From contig JACCIC010000054.1 of the NCBI GenBank assembly GCA_018907035.1, positions 1,797,501 to 1,861,500 on the forward strand: a stretch of DNA of 64,000 nt, read 5' to 3'. A program made the translations under genes and the position numbers. Of this stretch, positions 50,073 through 60,705 are shown piece after piece (within the stretch, counting starts at the first letter, position 1; each line of letters begins with the position of its first letter). Under the pieces are notes generated by a model that saw only the letters and a program-made list of their open reading frames with translations, was not told the origin of the DNA and did not search any database. This DNA comes from Sycobia sp. Sy_11. Lineage: Eukaryota > Arthropoda > Insecta > Hymenoptera > Epichrysomallidae.

Positions 50073-51109
50073 GAGCAAGCGAGAATGTGAGAGAAAAGGA
50101 GAGAGCGACCAAAAGATGTTGGCGTGGAATCATATATATTTTCTCGAGGCGCTATGCACCGCGGCTTATGTAAGGGAATGCTAGGAGTGTATATGTCTAA
50201 GGAGTAAGCGAGAGGGAAATGTCATCAAGAGGCCGAAGAGCGTGCGCGACACAAGTGGATCGGCGAGCTCGCGCCGTCAACGCCGTGCTCGAAGTATGTG
50301 ATTTTTAAGGAAGAGCACGCAGTGTTTTAAGAGGTGTGAGTCGTAGAGGGCCAAAGATAATTGGAACCTTGTCTTTTTGCTGAGCGAGTGGATTGTATGG
50401 CGTCGCTGTGTAAGCAGGAAGAGTTGAGCGTGCCAAGTGAGACGCGTGAAGCGGGAAAATTCTTTTCTCGCAAATCTGTGCCAGGAAAATGCCTCGTGGA
50501 GTACAAGGTGGTGATATGGAGGGAAAGCGTCGATGTGCCGAAGACCAAATCAAGTAAGGCCCAGTCTTACTTCATCGTGTCAGGTAGTGTAGAATAAGAG
50601 CGTTGGCACCATGCGTGTGGTATAGCGAGGCGAAAAATCTGGTCGAGCCGAGGGCTTCCGAAATCTTTATAGTCGAGCGGACAAAGGGGGTGAATAATTT
50701 CGTGAGTAAGGGAATAGAGAAATCGCGGTAAGAGTTGTGCCGGGTCCCGAGCGCTACAGCTAGGCAGAACCTCTCTTTGTGTGTGTAACGGTGAGGTATT
50801 ATAATGCGCTAAGCGGCGATAAGAGTCCTGTATTCATTTATGATAATAAATAAGTTGTACCCATGATTCGGGAATTTCTTGTTCTAATATATATGTGCCT
50901 CATTTATTTCAATAAAAAATTACCACGTCACAATAAATACACTGCACTTTCATAATAACTAAATATCCATGGGTTATTTTGCTTAATATGACATTCGATG
51001 CTAAAGCCTCGTTAAATTTTTTTTAATTAAATCCATAACTTACCAGGGTAGATGCTTTTTTCACGAGTATTGTACTAATAATTGTTAGAACCCAAGCTTT
51101 GATAATCAT
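44230..51109 (-). CDS. Secreted 202-residue protein, four exons, DUF1091/ML-like layout
   Basis: Exons on the minus strand: 51044-51109, 44789-44932, 44564-44713 and 44230-44478, all phase 0, joining to 202 residues. Exon 1 encodes MIIKAWVLTIISTILVKKAS, a clear signal peptide, and ends at a consensus donor (CTG|GTAAGT). Exon 2 starts after TTTATCAG and ends AGG|GTAAGT; exon 3 starts after ATTGTAG and ends AAG|GTCATT (the weakest junction); exon 4 starts after TTTGCAG. The mature part has two N-glycosylation sites (NAT, NDT), two cysteines (SYFC, NDTC) and a strand-rich pattern such as CIKKGEQHIYRNAGLYDF followed by YIRNTNIIFVNNVVI. This layout recalls small insect secreted proteins of the DUF1091 or ML lipid-recognition type, but this is a hypothesis. 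The C-terminal 30 residues are lysine/glycine-rich. Intron 1 (6.1 kb) contains an almost whole decayed gypsy element. The joining of exon 1 is inferred from phase, splice sites and signal peptide. Confidence 0.6.
46640..49685 (+). pseudogene. gypsy Pol remnant (PR, RT, RNase H, integrase)
   Basis: Protease remnant around 46735-46770 (LLDPGASHS). RT at 47266-47460 (FRDLNKGARKDAYPIPN, KIDLRQAYFQV), with the region of the catalytic YxDD damaged. RT connection and RNase H at 47690-48370 (GRLLGMVWWYARFI; YSTTEKECLTVI; HVPGALSR). Integrase zinc-binding part at 48600-48760, having lost its first histidine around a (GA)n tract and keeping CVQC. Core at about 48880-49260 (LLMDNGKEFEN, TTPPYHSHAKPVE). 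C-terminal part 49350-49685, the longest clean frame. Many stops and shifts separate these pieces, so the element cannot be functional. Confidence 0.85.
48563..48604. repeat. (GA)n microsatellite inside the gypsy integrase region
   Basis: About 20 GA units sit where the integrase zinc-finger histidines should be, so the tract arose or expanded in decayed coding sequence. Confidence 0.9.
50033..50069. repeat. (GA)n microsatellite in the gypsy 3' region
   Basis: About 18 GA units. Confidence 0.9.
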
Positions 51110-51399
51110 CGTTAAATATAATCTTCTTTTCTGTAAAATTATATATTAAAATAAAAATTAGAAATCAAAAAATGGTACTGTGCATATCTAATCATATATT
51201 TTAGAGCTAATTTAATACTTTCATTAATTTAGTCTTATAGGAATGATTTTAAAATAAGTTTATCGAAGGAAGCTATACATATATACATCTTCTAAAAATA
51301 AATTGAATTACAGTATGTATTATAATGCATAATTTTTTAATTATTGCTAATTAAAGTTCTATGAATTTACAGGGGTGCTATTGGCAAACTGCAATATGA
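51110..51399. other. Upstream region of the four-exon secreted gene
   Basis: AT-rich non-coding sequence immediately 5' of the signal-peptide exon on the minus strand; presumably promoter and 5' UTR. Confidence 0.35.
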
Positions 51400-52500
51400 T
51401 GTTCGTCTATTAAATAATGAGACCGGGGATATACCACTTTCATCAAAGTTCTCCTTTGGAATGGCCTCCAAACTACACAGTGATTCAACTTTTATTTTTT
51501 CAATGAAGTCAAAATGGAACGGTCTCTAATTTTTTGAATAGCCAGAAGTCACACGGAGCCTAATCAGCAGAATAAACAGGTTGCGGAACAATATACATTG
51601 AATTTTTGGCGAAAGTATCGCGAACGACCAAGAAATTTTTGGCATAGTTTCCGTATGTTTATGTAAACAGCTTTACGAAAATGATACTTAACACTCCAAT
51701 AATAATCATTGTTAACAGCTCACATCGTCCGAAAGAATTCAGAATGCACCACACCACCGTAATTGAAGAAAATGGTTAACACGACCTTGATTCTTGAGTG
51801 ACTTTGGCATGATTTCTTAAGTGTTATCTCACATTGGGTTCGATATTCTCTCGATTGATTTGTTGTGTCGGAGTTGCAAACTTAGATTCAAGTCTCATTT
51901 TCCATAATGATGCGTTTTATGACCGGCTAATGGATCGAAATAATCTCCTTGCAGATGTTCATGCTACACCCGTTTTCCAACAATTTGAGTATTTTTGGCC
52001 TCGATTGAAATGAAACTCGTCTGAAATCCAAAATGTCAATCATAATGGTTTGAAGTAATCTAAATGAAATTCCCCCAGAATCGGCATTATCTTTAATTAT
52101 CGGCCAACGATTTTAGAGCACAAGTTCTTCGACTTGCTTGATGTGATTATCATCAGTCAAGTTTTGGTCGATTCTACAAGACATTTTGAAACATTCATAC
52201 AACCACTTATAAACATTCTTTCAAGATAGACTTTGATCCTTAAAGGTTTTCCGCAAAATCTCCAACGTTTTCCGCAACATCTCCAAGTCGAAATTACATT
52301 TCAGAAACAAAATTTCATGCAACTTCTTTGTTCAATAAATCTCTGCATATAAAAATCGCCGTATTCACTTTTAGCACATCTCAAAACAAAGCATCTATCA
52401 AACGCTATCTCTGTGAAAGAGATGCACTATTTAAGTGACGTACAGCAATGTGAAATTCGGAAGAGATGTTCTATCAAAATCCAGAAAATAAATTTTACCG
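51400..52500 (-). mobile_element. Old mariner-type relic (second family)
   Basis: The minus strand gives scattered transposase pieces: LHEILFLKCNFDLEMLRKTL (helix-turn-helix), then ISFRLLQTIMIDILDFRRVS like the ISFGSVQ-IL-D-L-MRRVSA motif of one mariner group, and a VNHFLQLRWCG piece like the block before the second catalytic Asp. Stops and shifts are frequent and no TIRs were identified. Confidence 0.65.
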
Positions 52501-53685
52501 ACTGGAAAGACTTTTACATTGGAAAAACAACTTTCAATTTGATCAATGTAGTATATATTTATTTATTATTACTCCTTGTCTAGCTGTATATCACTCCATG
52601 CGAATTTTCCATTTGTCGAAACAGTGCTGAAAGTCTATTTTTGCCAGTTTAGGACGTGCGTCGCTTATATTAACAGCTTCAAAACATTCAAATCTGTATT
52701 CTTGCAATATAGATCTCTTTAAAATTACTTTCTACGATAATATAAATAAGGCAGGTTTGGTGTATCCGAATTTCTTATCATTTGAAACTTCTCTTAAATG
52801 TAATATATTTATGAATATAATCAATATACTGTTCTTTTTTTATTTATATAAATAATATGTTTTCCTAACTAGATTTCTCAGTCAATTACACATAAACGTG
52901 CGATGCTTAAAAAACAACTTATATTTTTATTATTTGTAAATATTTCTAATTTAATCAACAGAAAGTATTGAAATCAATTTTTACATAGTCAAGTATATGT
53001 AAAATGTATGAGTACCAATTAGTGTAAGTTTGGAAATGATTATTTATTATTATTCAATAACAAAGTTGTTGTTAAAAGTGTGCCCATGCACTCACTTATT
53101 TATAACCTGGGAATACAGTACTATGAAAATATAATTTAAAACTTATTTTGACATGTATTTGTAGTTCTGTCTTTGAAAAGCTTATGTTAATTTAAATGGT
53201 TAAAAAATATTGAGAAATAGTATCTTTTGCAGTACAATACGCAAGATAAACTATTGTTCCCAGTCCATCGAATGGAAATTAATTAATGGTAGGTTAGATC
53301 TTTACGAATGTTTGTGAAAAGACATTGAATAATTTAATTTATTTTTATCAACGTAAGCGCTTTATTTTTTTGAAGAAACTTACTACAATATCATCAATAC
53401 GGATTTGGGGCTAATAAATGAATAGATGAATAGCACAAAATTCAATAACATGAAATTATTGCAAACTTCTATAAGGAAGACCAGTAAAATTACGAAACAA
53501 AGAAGATCACTTAGTATTACGTAATATTTAATAAGATTACTTAGTATTACGTAATATTTGTTGTCATCATGATTTTTAAATATACCTAATTTTTTAACAT
53601 ATATTTTGTTATATTTTTTAAAATAAATTCATTTATTACCAGGACATAAATTTACATTATTTTTCTTAAATTTAACGACCACGTG
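52501..53685. other. AT-rich non-coding stretch with a short tandem repeat
   Basis: No gene recognised. It contains two 30-bp tandem units at 53505-53560. Confidence 0.45.
53505..53560. repeat. Two tandem 30-bp units
   Basis: GAT(C/T)ACTTAGTATTACGTAA occurs at 53505 and 53535 and continues as TATTT. Each unit contains the palindrome TATTACGTAATA. Confidence 0.85.
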
Positions 53686-53689
53686 CTTC

Positions 53690-54186
53690 CCGGACACAAC
53701 GTGTCATGCTCTCTCTCGTTGGACGGCCCTAACATTACGCGTCCAGATGTAGGAGAAAAGTTGTTTAAACTAATGCAGGGGATTCCCCTGCATCCTTAGT
53801 ATCGGAGTGTTTGGTTATTGCAGCCTCGGCAATAGCCAAACATCATAAAAAACTGCGGTCGAATTCTCACGCAAAATCACCGTTCACCCCCTTTCTCACT
53901 GGACATAAAGAGATAGGGCGATCTGTTCCCCTACAAACTAGTTCGCCGCGACTATATAAAGTCCCGAAAAACCCTCAGGATCATCACTTACCTTTCTACG
54001 AGCTCCGCTGGCACATCATGTCTCGAATCCTTTTCTCCTCCATCCAGATTCGGTAGTTTGGCTGTTGGGCCGAACGTACAGGCCTAGATAAAACAATCTC
54101 TTCTTACTGCTCGAACGCGCCCCGCTCGCCCACAGACTTGGTCCAACACGGCCAGTCTTTCCCGGTAATGGAGCTGGACGCAGATT

Positions 54187-54225
<39 letters not shown>

Positions 54226-54560
54226 GGAATAGACTAACTCTCTATTGTCCTCTCTCTTGCTTTCCCACTCGCGCTGCCTGGTATCTTGGCCACGCGTCTA
54301 AGCAAACGGGACAGCGAGAGTACCGCCTCCCCATCCCCCCTCCCGCGGACTACCCTCCCTACCACCAGCACACTCCGTACTCGAGAGCATATCGAAAGTT
54401 ACTGTACGTCAACCAGAGTGTCACACTGCATTTTCTTTAAATTTGAGTTGCTTATTTGAAACCTTCCCTCCTCGCTATCTCAGCGACTAACTCCGTCATT
54501 CCTGGGAGTTACGTTAATCTGACATTCAACATGAGGCCAGGTCACTCCAGTGTGCCTAGC
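53690..54560 (+). mobile_element. Possible LTR/leader of a second gypsy fragment
   Basis: A GC-balanced block directly 5' of a gypsy RT relic. It has a TATA-like CTATATAAAG at about 53951-53960 followed some 25 bp later by a possible initiator, and a (TC)n tract at 54187-54223. This is compatible with an LTR and leader, but no partner LTR exists in the window. Confidence 0.35.
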
Positions 54561-54577
54561 CAATTCGGATGAGCTAG

Positions 54578-55130
54578 ATGATTCTGCGGACCTCTCAGCA
54601 TGAACGAACTGGAGGTGCCGTATCCAGCAAAACAAAAAGTGTTCGACAAACGATGGCGTCTGGCGGTCAATCAGCCAGTGGCAGTCAAAACCAACCGCAG
54701 GACGGCAGCAGTTGTTGGATCAAAAGAAATCTATCGGGCAGGGAAGGAATGGAGTTGCTTCCAGCACTCGCTGTCCGGTCCACCGAAGTGCCTGAATATT
54801 CTGGGCGTAACTACGAAGCCCCCGACGTATGCGAGGATGCATTCGTAACGAATGGCACGGAGCCGCACGCCCGAGTCAGGCTCGCTGTTCGTGCTTTGAA
54901 AGAAGAAGAAACTAGGCCTCTGGACGAGTGTTTATACCAATGGCGTGTGATAAGCTTCGGTTTGAAGAACCCGCCGGGCTGTTTCAATCGATTTATCATC
55001 AGGAAGTTCTCAGTGGTTATACAAATAATTTCGTCCGATCATATCTAGACGATTTCGACCTAAATACCAACTCCTGGGAGGGCACATGCAGCACCTGGTG
55101 CTATCGATTCACTTGATTTAGTTCGTTACT
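54578..55130 (+). pseudogene. Ty3/gypsy reverse transcriptase relic
   Basis: One frame reads YQWRVISFGLKNPPGCFNRF, the block before the RT active site; after a frameshift the next reads QEVLSGYTNNFVRSYLDDFD, with the catalytic YLDD motif (near 55041-55055), then NSWEG like the EEH-HL block that follows it in gypsy RTs. Upstream frame 54578-54900 resembles nothing specific and may be gag/pro remnant or rearranged sequence. Confidence 0.7.
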
Positions 55131-55418
55131 GCCGAAAATTACGCAAATCTAGTGAGTATTTACCAGATAGACAAAATTAAATAACTATAAAGATAATGAA
55201 AACGGAGGTAAAAAATGAACTGTTTAATAACTTTAGTATCAAAAATTTTTTATATAAAACCTTTCTTGAATTGAATTATAACCGAATAACTTTCTTTTAA
55301 GTATAATTAAAAGTAATTTAATTGTCTAATATTGACACAATAATTATTTGAAAATCTCGAAAACCAATATGAATGTATGTATATGCACGATTGTCCGAAG
55401 GCTGTAGTACCCTTACTT
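55131..55418. other. AT-rich spacer
   Basis: No gene recognised. Confidence 0.5.
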
Positions 55419-56240
55419 GTTATTGGAGTGCGACCGCGCTCCTTGATTTTACCTTAGGAAAGGGATAGAAATTGTACGGTAGAAGATCAGATGATTAAGG
55501 TGGATGGCCTAAACTGTGATGTTGTACTTGGTTAGAAATCTCTTGACGGAGAGTATGGAATGACTTAATGCATTATTTTGATAAAGAAGTCATGATTCCT
55601 CTTTCTTCAGTTTCGCTCGCTTTTTCCTTATTCCTTGACCGAGTTCAGTAAGACTATTAAAATAGTAATGTTGGATAATAATTTGACCTTCAGGAACCTA
55701 GTAATGGTATAATTATATTCATATCGAAAAAAACTATCATCATTGCTTTGAATTTTGATTTTCTTAGTTTCGCTTTTTTGTCTAGTTTAATTCTTCCAGT
55801 GCATAGGTTGGCATTTTATTTCAAGATCGTAGATAAAAACCAAGATTTGTCATATGTTATTACCCTTTTTAATAAGTTTGAATCGTTTTAGACCGTACGA
55901 AATTTGTCAATACAAATATTTTTACGAGCTTTTCGTTATCGAAAAATAAGGTTTTTAGACATCAGTTTTCCTCACGTTTTTCGAATTTTAAAATATTCAT
56001 ATAAAATTTGCTGCATAATTCTTTGTCCATTACTGTAGATGCAGCAAGTATACAAATCTATAACCAGTGGTCAGATAGAACAAGATTATCGACTGTTTCG
56101 ATATTTTCATGTGTTTTTGGCGTGGAACGGTAAACCGAGTGTGACTCATCTTCAACATCTTCTTGGCCATATTGAAAACACTTCAATCACTCATATATAT
56201 GTGAACGAGATAAATATTCATTGTTATTTGAATTGAATAT
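55419..56240 (-). mobile_element. Old mariner-type relic (related to 51400-52500)
   Basis: The minus strand reads QEDVEDESHSVYRSTPKTHE then NIETVDNLVLSDHWL, and further on KLRKSKFKAMMIVFFDMN, YQNNALSHSILSVKRFLTKY and NITVLGHPPYSPDLLPYNFY. These are the DNA-binding linker and the second and third catalytic regions of a mariner-group transposase. The second catalytic Asp (HDNA) reads QNNA, so activity is lost; stops and shifts are common. Confidence 0.8.
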
Positions 56241-56645
56241 AAATAAATTCAATATAAATCAAATTCGAGAAATATTCGGACACTTATCTAAATAAATTAC
56301 AAGTTTCACTTGCCGTTTTCCCAAATTTGTATTCATGTAAAATTTCACAACCATCCTTTTTTCTATTGTTAAATCGATTATTTTTCCAGCAAAACAAAAA
56401 AAAAGCTCTTGTAAAAACGGAGACCAAGGCTAGACTGATTTCTATACAGACACAGTCGGTATTGATACAACCGATAACAGCTGTTTACAATTGGCAAATC
56501 CGTACTTCTATTACAACGCCAGTTTCGTTACTTCATAGTCGCACCTCCTATGTTATGTTGCCTTAAAATCTTTCTTATTTTTAATATATTTAAGCTTCAT
56601 TGTCTATTAAAATATGATACATTTTAGAATATTAGATTTAATGTA
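56241..56645. other. Non-coding flank of the intact mariner
   Basis: No gene recognised; TA at 56644-56645 is the mariner target duplication. Confidence 0.5.
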
Positions 56646-57932
56646 TCAGATATGTGAATAAGTCTTTCCCGTTTTTTTTTCAAATTTTGAGCCTTTATTG
56701 TGAAAAAATGGTTACAAATGAATTATTGAAAGTATTGGCCATCGCTAGCTACAACTTTTTCCCATCTTTCTGGCAACATACGAATCCCGTTGCGAAAAAA
56801 TTCGACCGGTTTGGCCTCTATCCAGTCATCCACCCATTTTTTGGCTTCCTCGTAGGAATGGAAGTGCTGGTCAGCCAGGCCATGCGTCATCGATCTGAAG
56901 AGATGGTAATCAGACGGAGCAACGTCTGGACTATATGGCGGGTGGGGTAGGACTTCCCATTTGAGCGTTTCTAAGTATGTTTTCACCGGCGGTGCAACAT
57001 GTGGGCGAGCATTGTCATGTTGCAAAATAACTTTGTCGTGCCTGTCGGAGTATTGTGGCCGTTTTTCTCGTAGTGCGCGGCTCAAACGCATCAATTGTCG
57101 TCGATAGACCTCGCCTGTGATCCTTTCATTCGGTTTCAGAAGCTCATAGTAAACCACACCTAGCTGGTCCCACCATATACAGAGCATGAGCTTGGCGCCA
57201 TGAATATGTGGCTTGGCCGTCGATGATGATGCATGGACGGGTACTCCCCATGATTTTCTTCGCTTCGGATTATCGTAACGTATCCACTTTTCATCGCCAG
57301 TCACGATACGATGCAGAAAACCCTTTCTTTTATGTCGCTGAAGCAGCTGTTCGCAAGTGAAAAAACGCCGTTCGACGTCTCTCAGCTTCAGTTCGTACGG
57401 CACCCAATTTCCTTGCTTTTGGATCATTCCCATGGCTTTCAAACGCTTGGAAATGGTTGTTCGGTCAACTCCCAATGCTTCAGCAAGTTCTTCTTGCGTT
57501 TGACAAGAATCTTCATCAAGCAAAGTCGCCAATTCTCGATCTTCAAAGATTTGCGGCCGCCCGGAACGCTCCTTGTCTTCCACGTCGAAATCACCGCTTT
57601 TGAAGCGTCGAAACCATCCGCGAACACTTGAATCATCGGCACAACCTTCTCCATAAGCCTCCTGAAGCAATCGATGCGTCTCGGCAGCAGATTTCTTCAA
57701 ATTGAACCAATAAAGTGAAACTTCCCGCAAATGACGTCGACTCGGCTCAAATTTCGACATTTTCACGATATCAAAAATTTATGATGCGAAAAAATTTTAA
57801 CTAATGTGTTAGTATGGAATTGTTGACATATGAATAAGCTTTGATTATGACATATGTAACCATTGAATACTCGCACAGTATTGGTGGCGCCATCTCTTAC
57901 AAAAAACGGGAAAGACTTATTCACACTCCTAA
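56646..57932 (-). mobile_element. mariner transposon, copy 2 (intact)
   Basis: 1287 bp flanked by TA (56644-56645 and 57933-57934). Its inverted ends begin TTAGGAGTGTGAATAAGTC at the transposase 5' side and TCAGATATGTGAATAAGTC at the other. Compared with copy 1 there are few differences along the whole length, so both were inserted from the same young family. Confidence 0.96.
56723..57760 (-). CDS. Intact mariner transposase, 345 aa
   Basis: I start at ATG 57758-57760 (MSKFEPSRRHLREV); the in-frame codon two codons upstream is GTG. The 345-residue frame is uninterrupted and has the normal mariner length. Residues about 1-110 form two helix-turn-helix domains (FNLKKSAAETHRLLQEAYGE; TQEELAEALGVDRTTISKRL) joined by the RSGRP linker. 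The catalytic triad is Asp156 in GDEKW, Asp in HDNARPH and Asp in SDYHLF, with exactly 34 residues between the last two (D,D34D). The conserved WVPYEL and YSPDVAPSDY motifs are present. It resembles mariner elements described from ants (the Mboumar group) as far as I recall. Nothing in the sequence argues against an active enzyme. Confidence 0.96.
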   Translation of the reverse strand: MSKFEPSRRHLREVSLYWFNLKKSAAETHRLLQEAYGEGCADDSSVRGWFRRFKSGDFDVEDKERSGRPQIFEDRELATLLDEDSCQTQEELAEALGVDRTTISKRLKAMGMIQKQGNWVPYELKLRDVERRFFTCEQLLQRHKRKGFLHRIVTGDEKWIRYDNPKRRKSWGVPVHASSSTAKPHIHGAKLMLCIWWDQLGVVYYELLKPNERITGEVYRRQLMRLSRALREKRPQYSDRHDKVILQHDNARPHVAPPVKTYLETLKWEVLPHPPYSPDVAPSDYHLFRSMTHGLADQHFHSYEEAKKWVDDWIEAKPVEFFRNGIRMLPERWEKVVASDGQYFQ

Positions 57933-57934
57933 TA

Positions 57935-59424
57935 ATTTTTTCTTTTAATTAGTATTCTCTTGATACAGTTTCCTTAACTTAATAGATTTTAGATGGGAAA
58001 GATAGATTTAATTTTTAACTAAAAGTAACTCTTTTAGACCAAAACATAATAAGAAGAATATATAAATTGATTATATAATTATTTATGCATATTATTTATT
58101 AAAATAATAAAATTAATAATTAATAATTAATAATTAAATTATTTATTAATATTATTTAAAAACATTATTTATGTTTTTCATGAAAATGTATAAAAAATGT
58201 TATTAGTAAGAAATGTATACTATACCTGACCTTAACTGCTGAATTGCTGTTCGCTGAATAAGTTTTTTAAATAACCATTTGACCAATACAGCTACAAAGG
58301 TGCTACAGAGGATCTACTGTGTTGAAATTAATTTAAAAAAATTTCGACGATAAAGGAAAGATAAATAATAGATCCACAGCCTTAATCTTATGAAGGAAAA
58401 TTACAGTGACAATCCTTTCTCATTTATGAAAAATAGTACAGTTGTTTATTCCTATGAATTCCAAATATTTTAATTAATAAATTAATTATTATATAATAAT
58501 CAATAGTTGTGTTTCTTTGTTTTTTATTAAGATTTACCAATGAAGCAAATAATTAATTTGAAGTGCCAAGTTTATATTGTTCATTATTATACGTTAAGTT
58601 TAAAATTTCATATAACGTTCTCATCAGAAATAATAGGTGAAATAATCTTTATTAAATATTTTGTAATAAATCTCGAGATAAGTTTTCGTTTCGTAATAAT
58701 AATTCGACGTCATATAAGATTATCGGTACGTACGTATAACAGTTGATATTATCCGGTCATTAATTTTGAGAAAGAATGACATACAATATTTCAATATCTG
58801 ACATCTTGGACATAGCGGCAACAGGAAAAAAGAAATTCAACGAAATATTTATAATATATTATAATTTAATATGTAAAGCAGAGACGAGAGATGTATTGGA
58901 ACTGCATCGTAAGAAAATTAATTATAAAAACTATATTGAACCTGATTTCGCATTCCAAAGGGAATGCAAATGTTAACCAAGTAAAATGAAAAGTCTCGCG
59001 AGCAAACTTAAGTTAATAGCCACAAAATGTGTACATAGCTTACAAGCTTGATCCGTGACTATTACGAACACACGATATTTTATATTTTAACCAATTAGAG
59101 TTATGTTAAGTAATATATTAAGAAATAAGAAATTTATTTAGTTTGTAATTTTATATGTAGATAAGTTGAAAAAAAAAAAAAAAAAATTATTAATCTCGGA
59201 CAAAGTGTCTCCGCGTGCGAATATAATGTGTCGATTTAATTATGTAAATTAGTGTAAAGCAGAGACTAAAAAATTACAGCTATTCGTTTCTTTAAATAAG
59301 ATTAAAATTAAATGGAGTTCGATCTTTCATTAAAAAAGAATGAAAATTGAATAGAATTGCAATTAATGATTACGAGCGAACTCTTGGTATAGGCCAAATT
59401 ATTTATACAACTAAGTTGTAGAAT
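57935..59424. other. AT-rich stretch, no convincing gene
   Basis: A 66-codon frame at 58776-58976 (MTYNISISDILDIAATG...) has fair composition but no domain, and cannot be separated from chance. A poly(A) run lies near 59170-59187. Confidence 0.4.
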
Positions 59425-59797
59425 TGATCCGTGCCGTGACGGGAAAACTCAAGAATTTTTCCTAAAATAGCCTTTATACGATATCACAAATAAGGTGCTC
59501 GAATACTTGCTACGGAAAAATTCTTGTTGTTTTCGAAAGAGGTTAAAAGGTTATGCTTCCTAAAAGCAATGATCCGTGCTATGACGGGAGCTTTCCAATA
59601 TTTTCTTTAAAAAAGCTTTTTTGCGGACTTATAATCAGATAGGTCGCATTCTAGCTTTTAGAAAATATTGAGAAGTTCAAAATCAGGTGACTTGTTCGGC
59701 TTGCCACCTCGGGCTCTTCGACCGTCAGGCTGCGCAAGAGTTTGGGTTGCGATCTGTGTGTGGGGCTTATCGCTCGAAATTTGAGCCTGCGTCGTGG
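59425..59797 (+). repeat. Unclassified dispersed repeat, copy A
   Basis: It matches copy B (60341-60705) along its length and copy C (23925-24090, minus) in its last third. It has an internal duplication: GATCCGTGC-GTGACGGGA-like words begin at 59427 and 59569. The conserved 3' third contains CCACCTCGGG, GGCTGCGCAAGAGTTTGGGT and GGGGCTTATCGCTCGAAATT. No reading frame or terminal repeats. Confidence 0.6.
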
Positions 59798-60096
59798 GTA
59801 ATGTAATATATATATATATATATAAAAATGCTGTATGAGAACGCGCTAAATTATTGTTTTCTGGTCTCTGCTCAGGTCAAAATTTGTTATTAAAAAATTT
59901 ATTCAAGTTACTAGTTTTGTTTTATTTAAATAAATTCAAAGTCTTAGCTTCATTGTTGGTTATAAATATATTTAAAATGATATCAAAATTAAATGCATTG
60001 GAATGTTGCGAGTGGTTTATATAATTACACCTAATTATTAATGTATATAGTTATTAATTAATGTATTAACTATTTTATTAATTATTCATTTGTTCA

Positions 60097-60165
60097 TTGC
60101 TATGGAGATGTTTCAATTATAAATAACAAAAAGAAAAAGATCGTAAAAAAACATCTCCATAGCAA
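60097..60165. repeat. Inverted repeat of X-box-like motifs
   Basis: TTGCTATGGAGATGTTT (60097-60113) is exactly complementary to 60149-60165 across a 35-nt spacer. The right arm reads ATCTCCATAGCAAC, which fits the RFX X-box pattern RYYNYYNNRRNRAC. It may be a regulatory pair or the tips of a foldback element. Confidence 0.7.
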
Positions 60166-60340
60166 CCAAGGCGAATAAAATTGTTTGAAAACGCTCGAGC
60201 GGCACTCTTTCTGATCAGCCTCCGAAATATCAAGGTGTTAATACTTGTAATTTATTATTTGTGTTCGATTTTTAAAATATTAAAAAAGTTATATATTGTT
60301 AAATAATTCATTTACAATCCCAATACAATATTAGTTTATC

Positions 60341-60705
60341 ACGGAATAGTGACCGTGGCGAGAAAGTCGAAGGTGTTTCATAAAATTGCTTTTATACGGT
60401 TTTACACGTGGTGGCAGAATACTTTCTGTAGAAAACCCTTGAGATTTTCAAAGTGGAAAAATGTTATGCTTTCTAAAAGCAGTATTCGTGATTTGAAGAG
60501 GGATTCGAACATTGTCCCTTAAGAAAGCCTCTCTACAGATCTATATATTGGGATAGATCGGATTCTGGTTTTGGGAAAATTGTTGGGAAAAGATAACATC
60601 TTCGGTTTAATGCTTTGGATTCTCTGAACGTCAAGCTGCGTCAGAGTTTGGGCTGCGAGTTAGGGCTTATCTCTTGAAATTTGACCTGCTTGGAGGGGGA
60701 CCGAG
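60341..60705 (+). repeat. Unclassified dispersed repeat, copy B
   Basis: A diverged direct copy of 59425-59797 with the same order of blocks: TTTTATACGG, AGGTTATGCTTCC/ATGTTATGCTTTC, CTAAAAGCA, AAGAAAGCC/AAAAAAGC, GTCAAGCTGCGTCAGAGTTT and AGGGCTTATCTCTTGAAATT. Between A and B lie about 540 bp of AT-rich DNA. Confidence 0.6.

Larger units (their letters stand above)
45460..50870 (+). mobile_element. Decayed Ty3/gypsy retrotransposon inside an intron
   Basis: A GC-richer block with sharp change to AT-rich flanks on both sides. It holds a gag-like 5' part, a protease remnant, RT, RNase H and integrase in the gypsy order on the plus strand, then a 3' region from about 49770 likely to include LTR sequence. 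TGGAACCCGATAATCC at about 45515-45530 could be a primer-binding site. No matching LTR pair or target duplication was found, so the ends are approximate. Confidence 0.8.

Noticed and set aside
56654..57631. Plus-strand frames within the intact mariner
   Set aside because: They are antisense shadows of the complete transposase on the minus strand.
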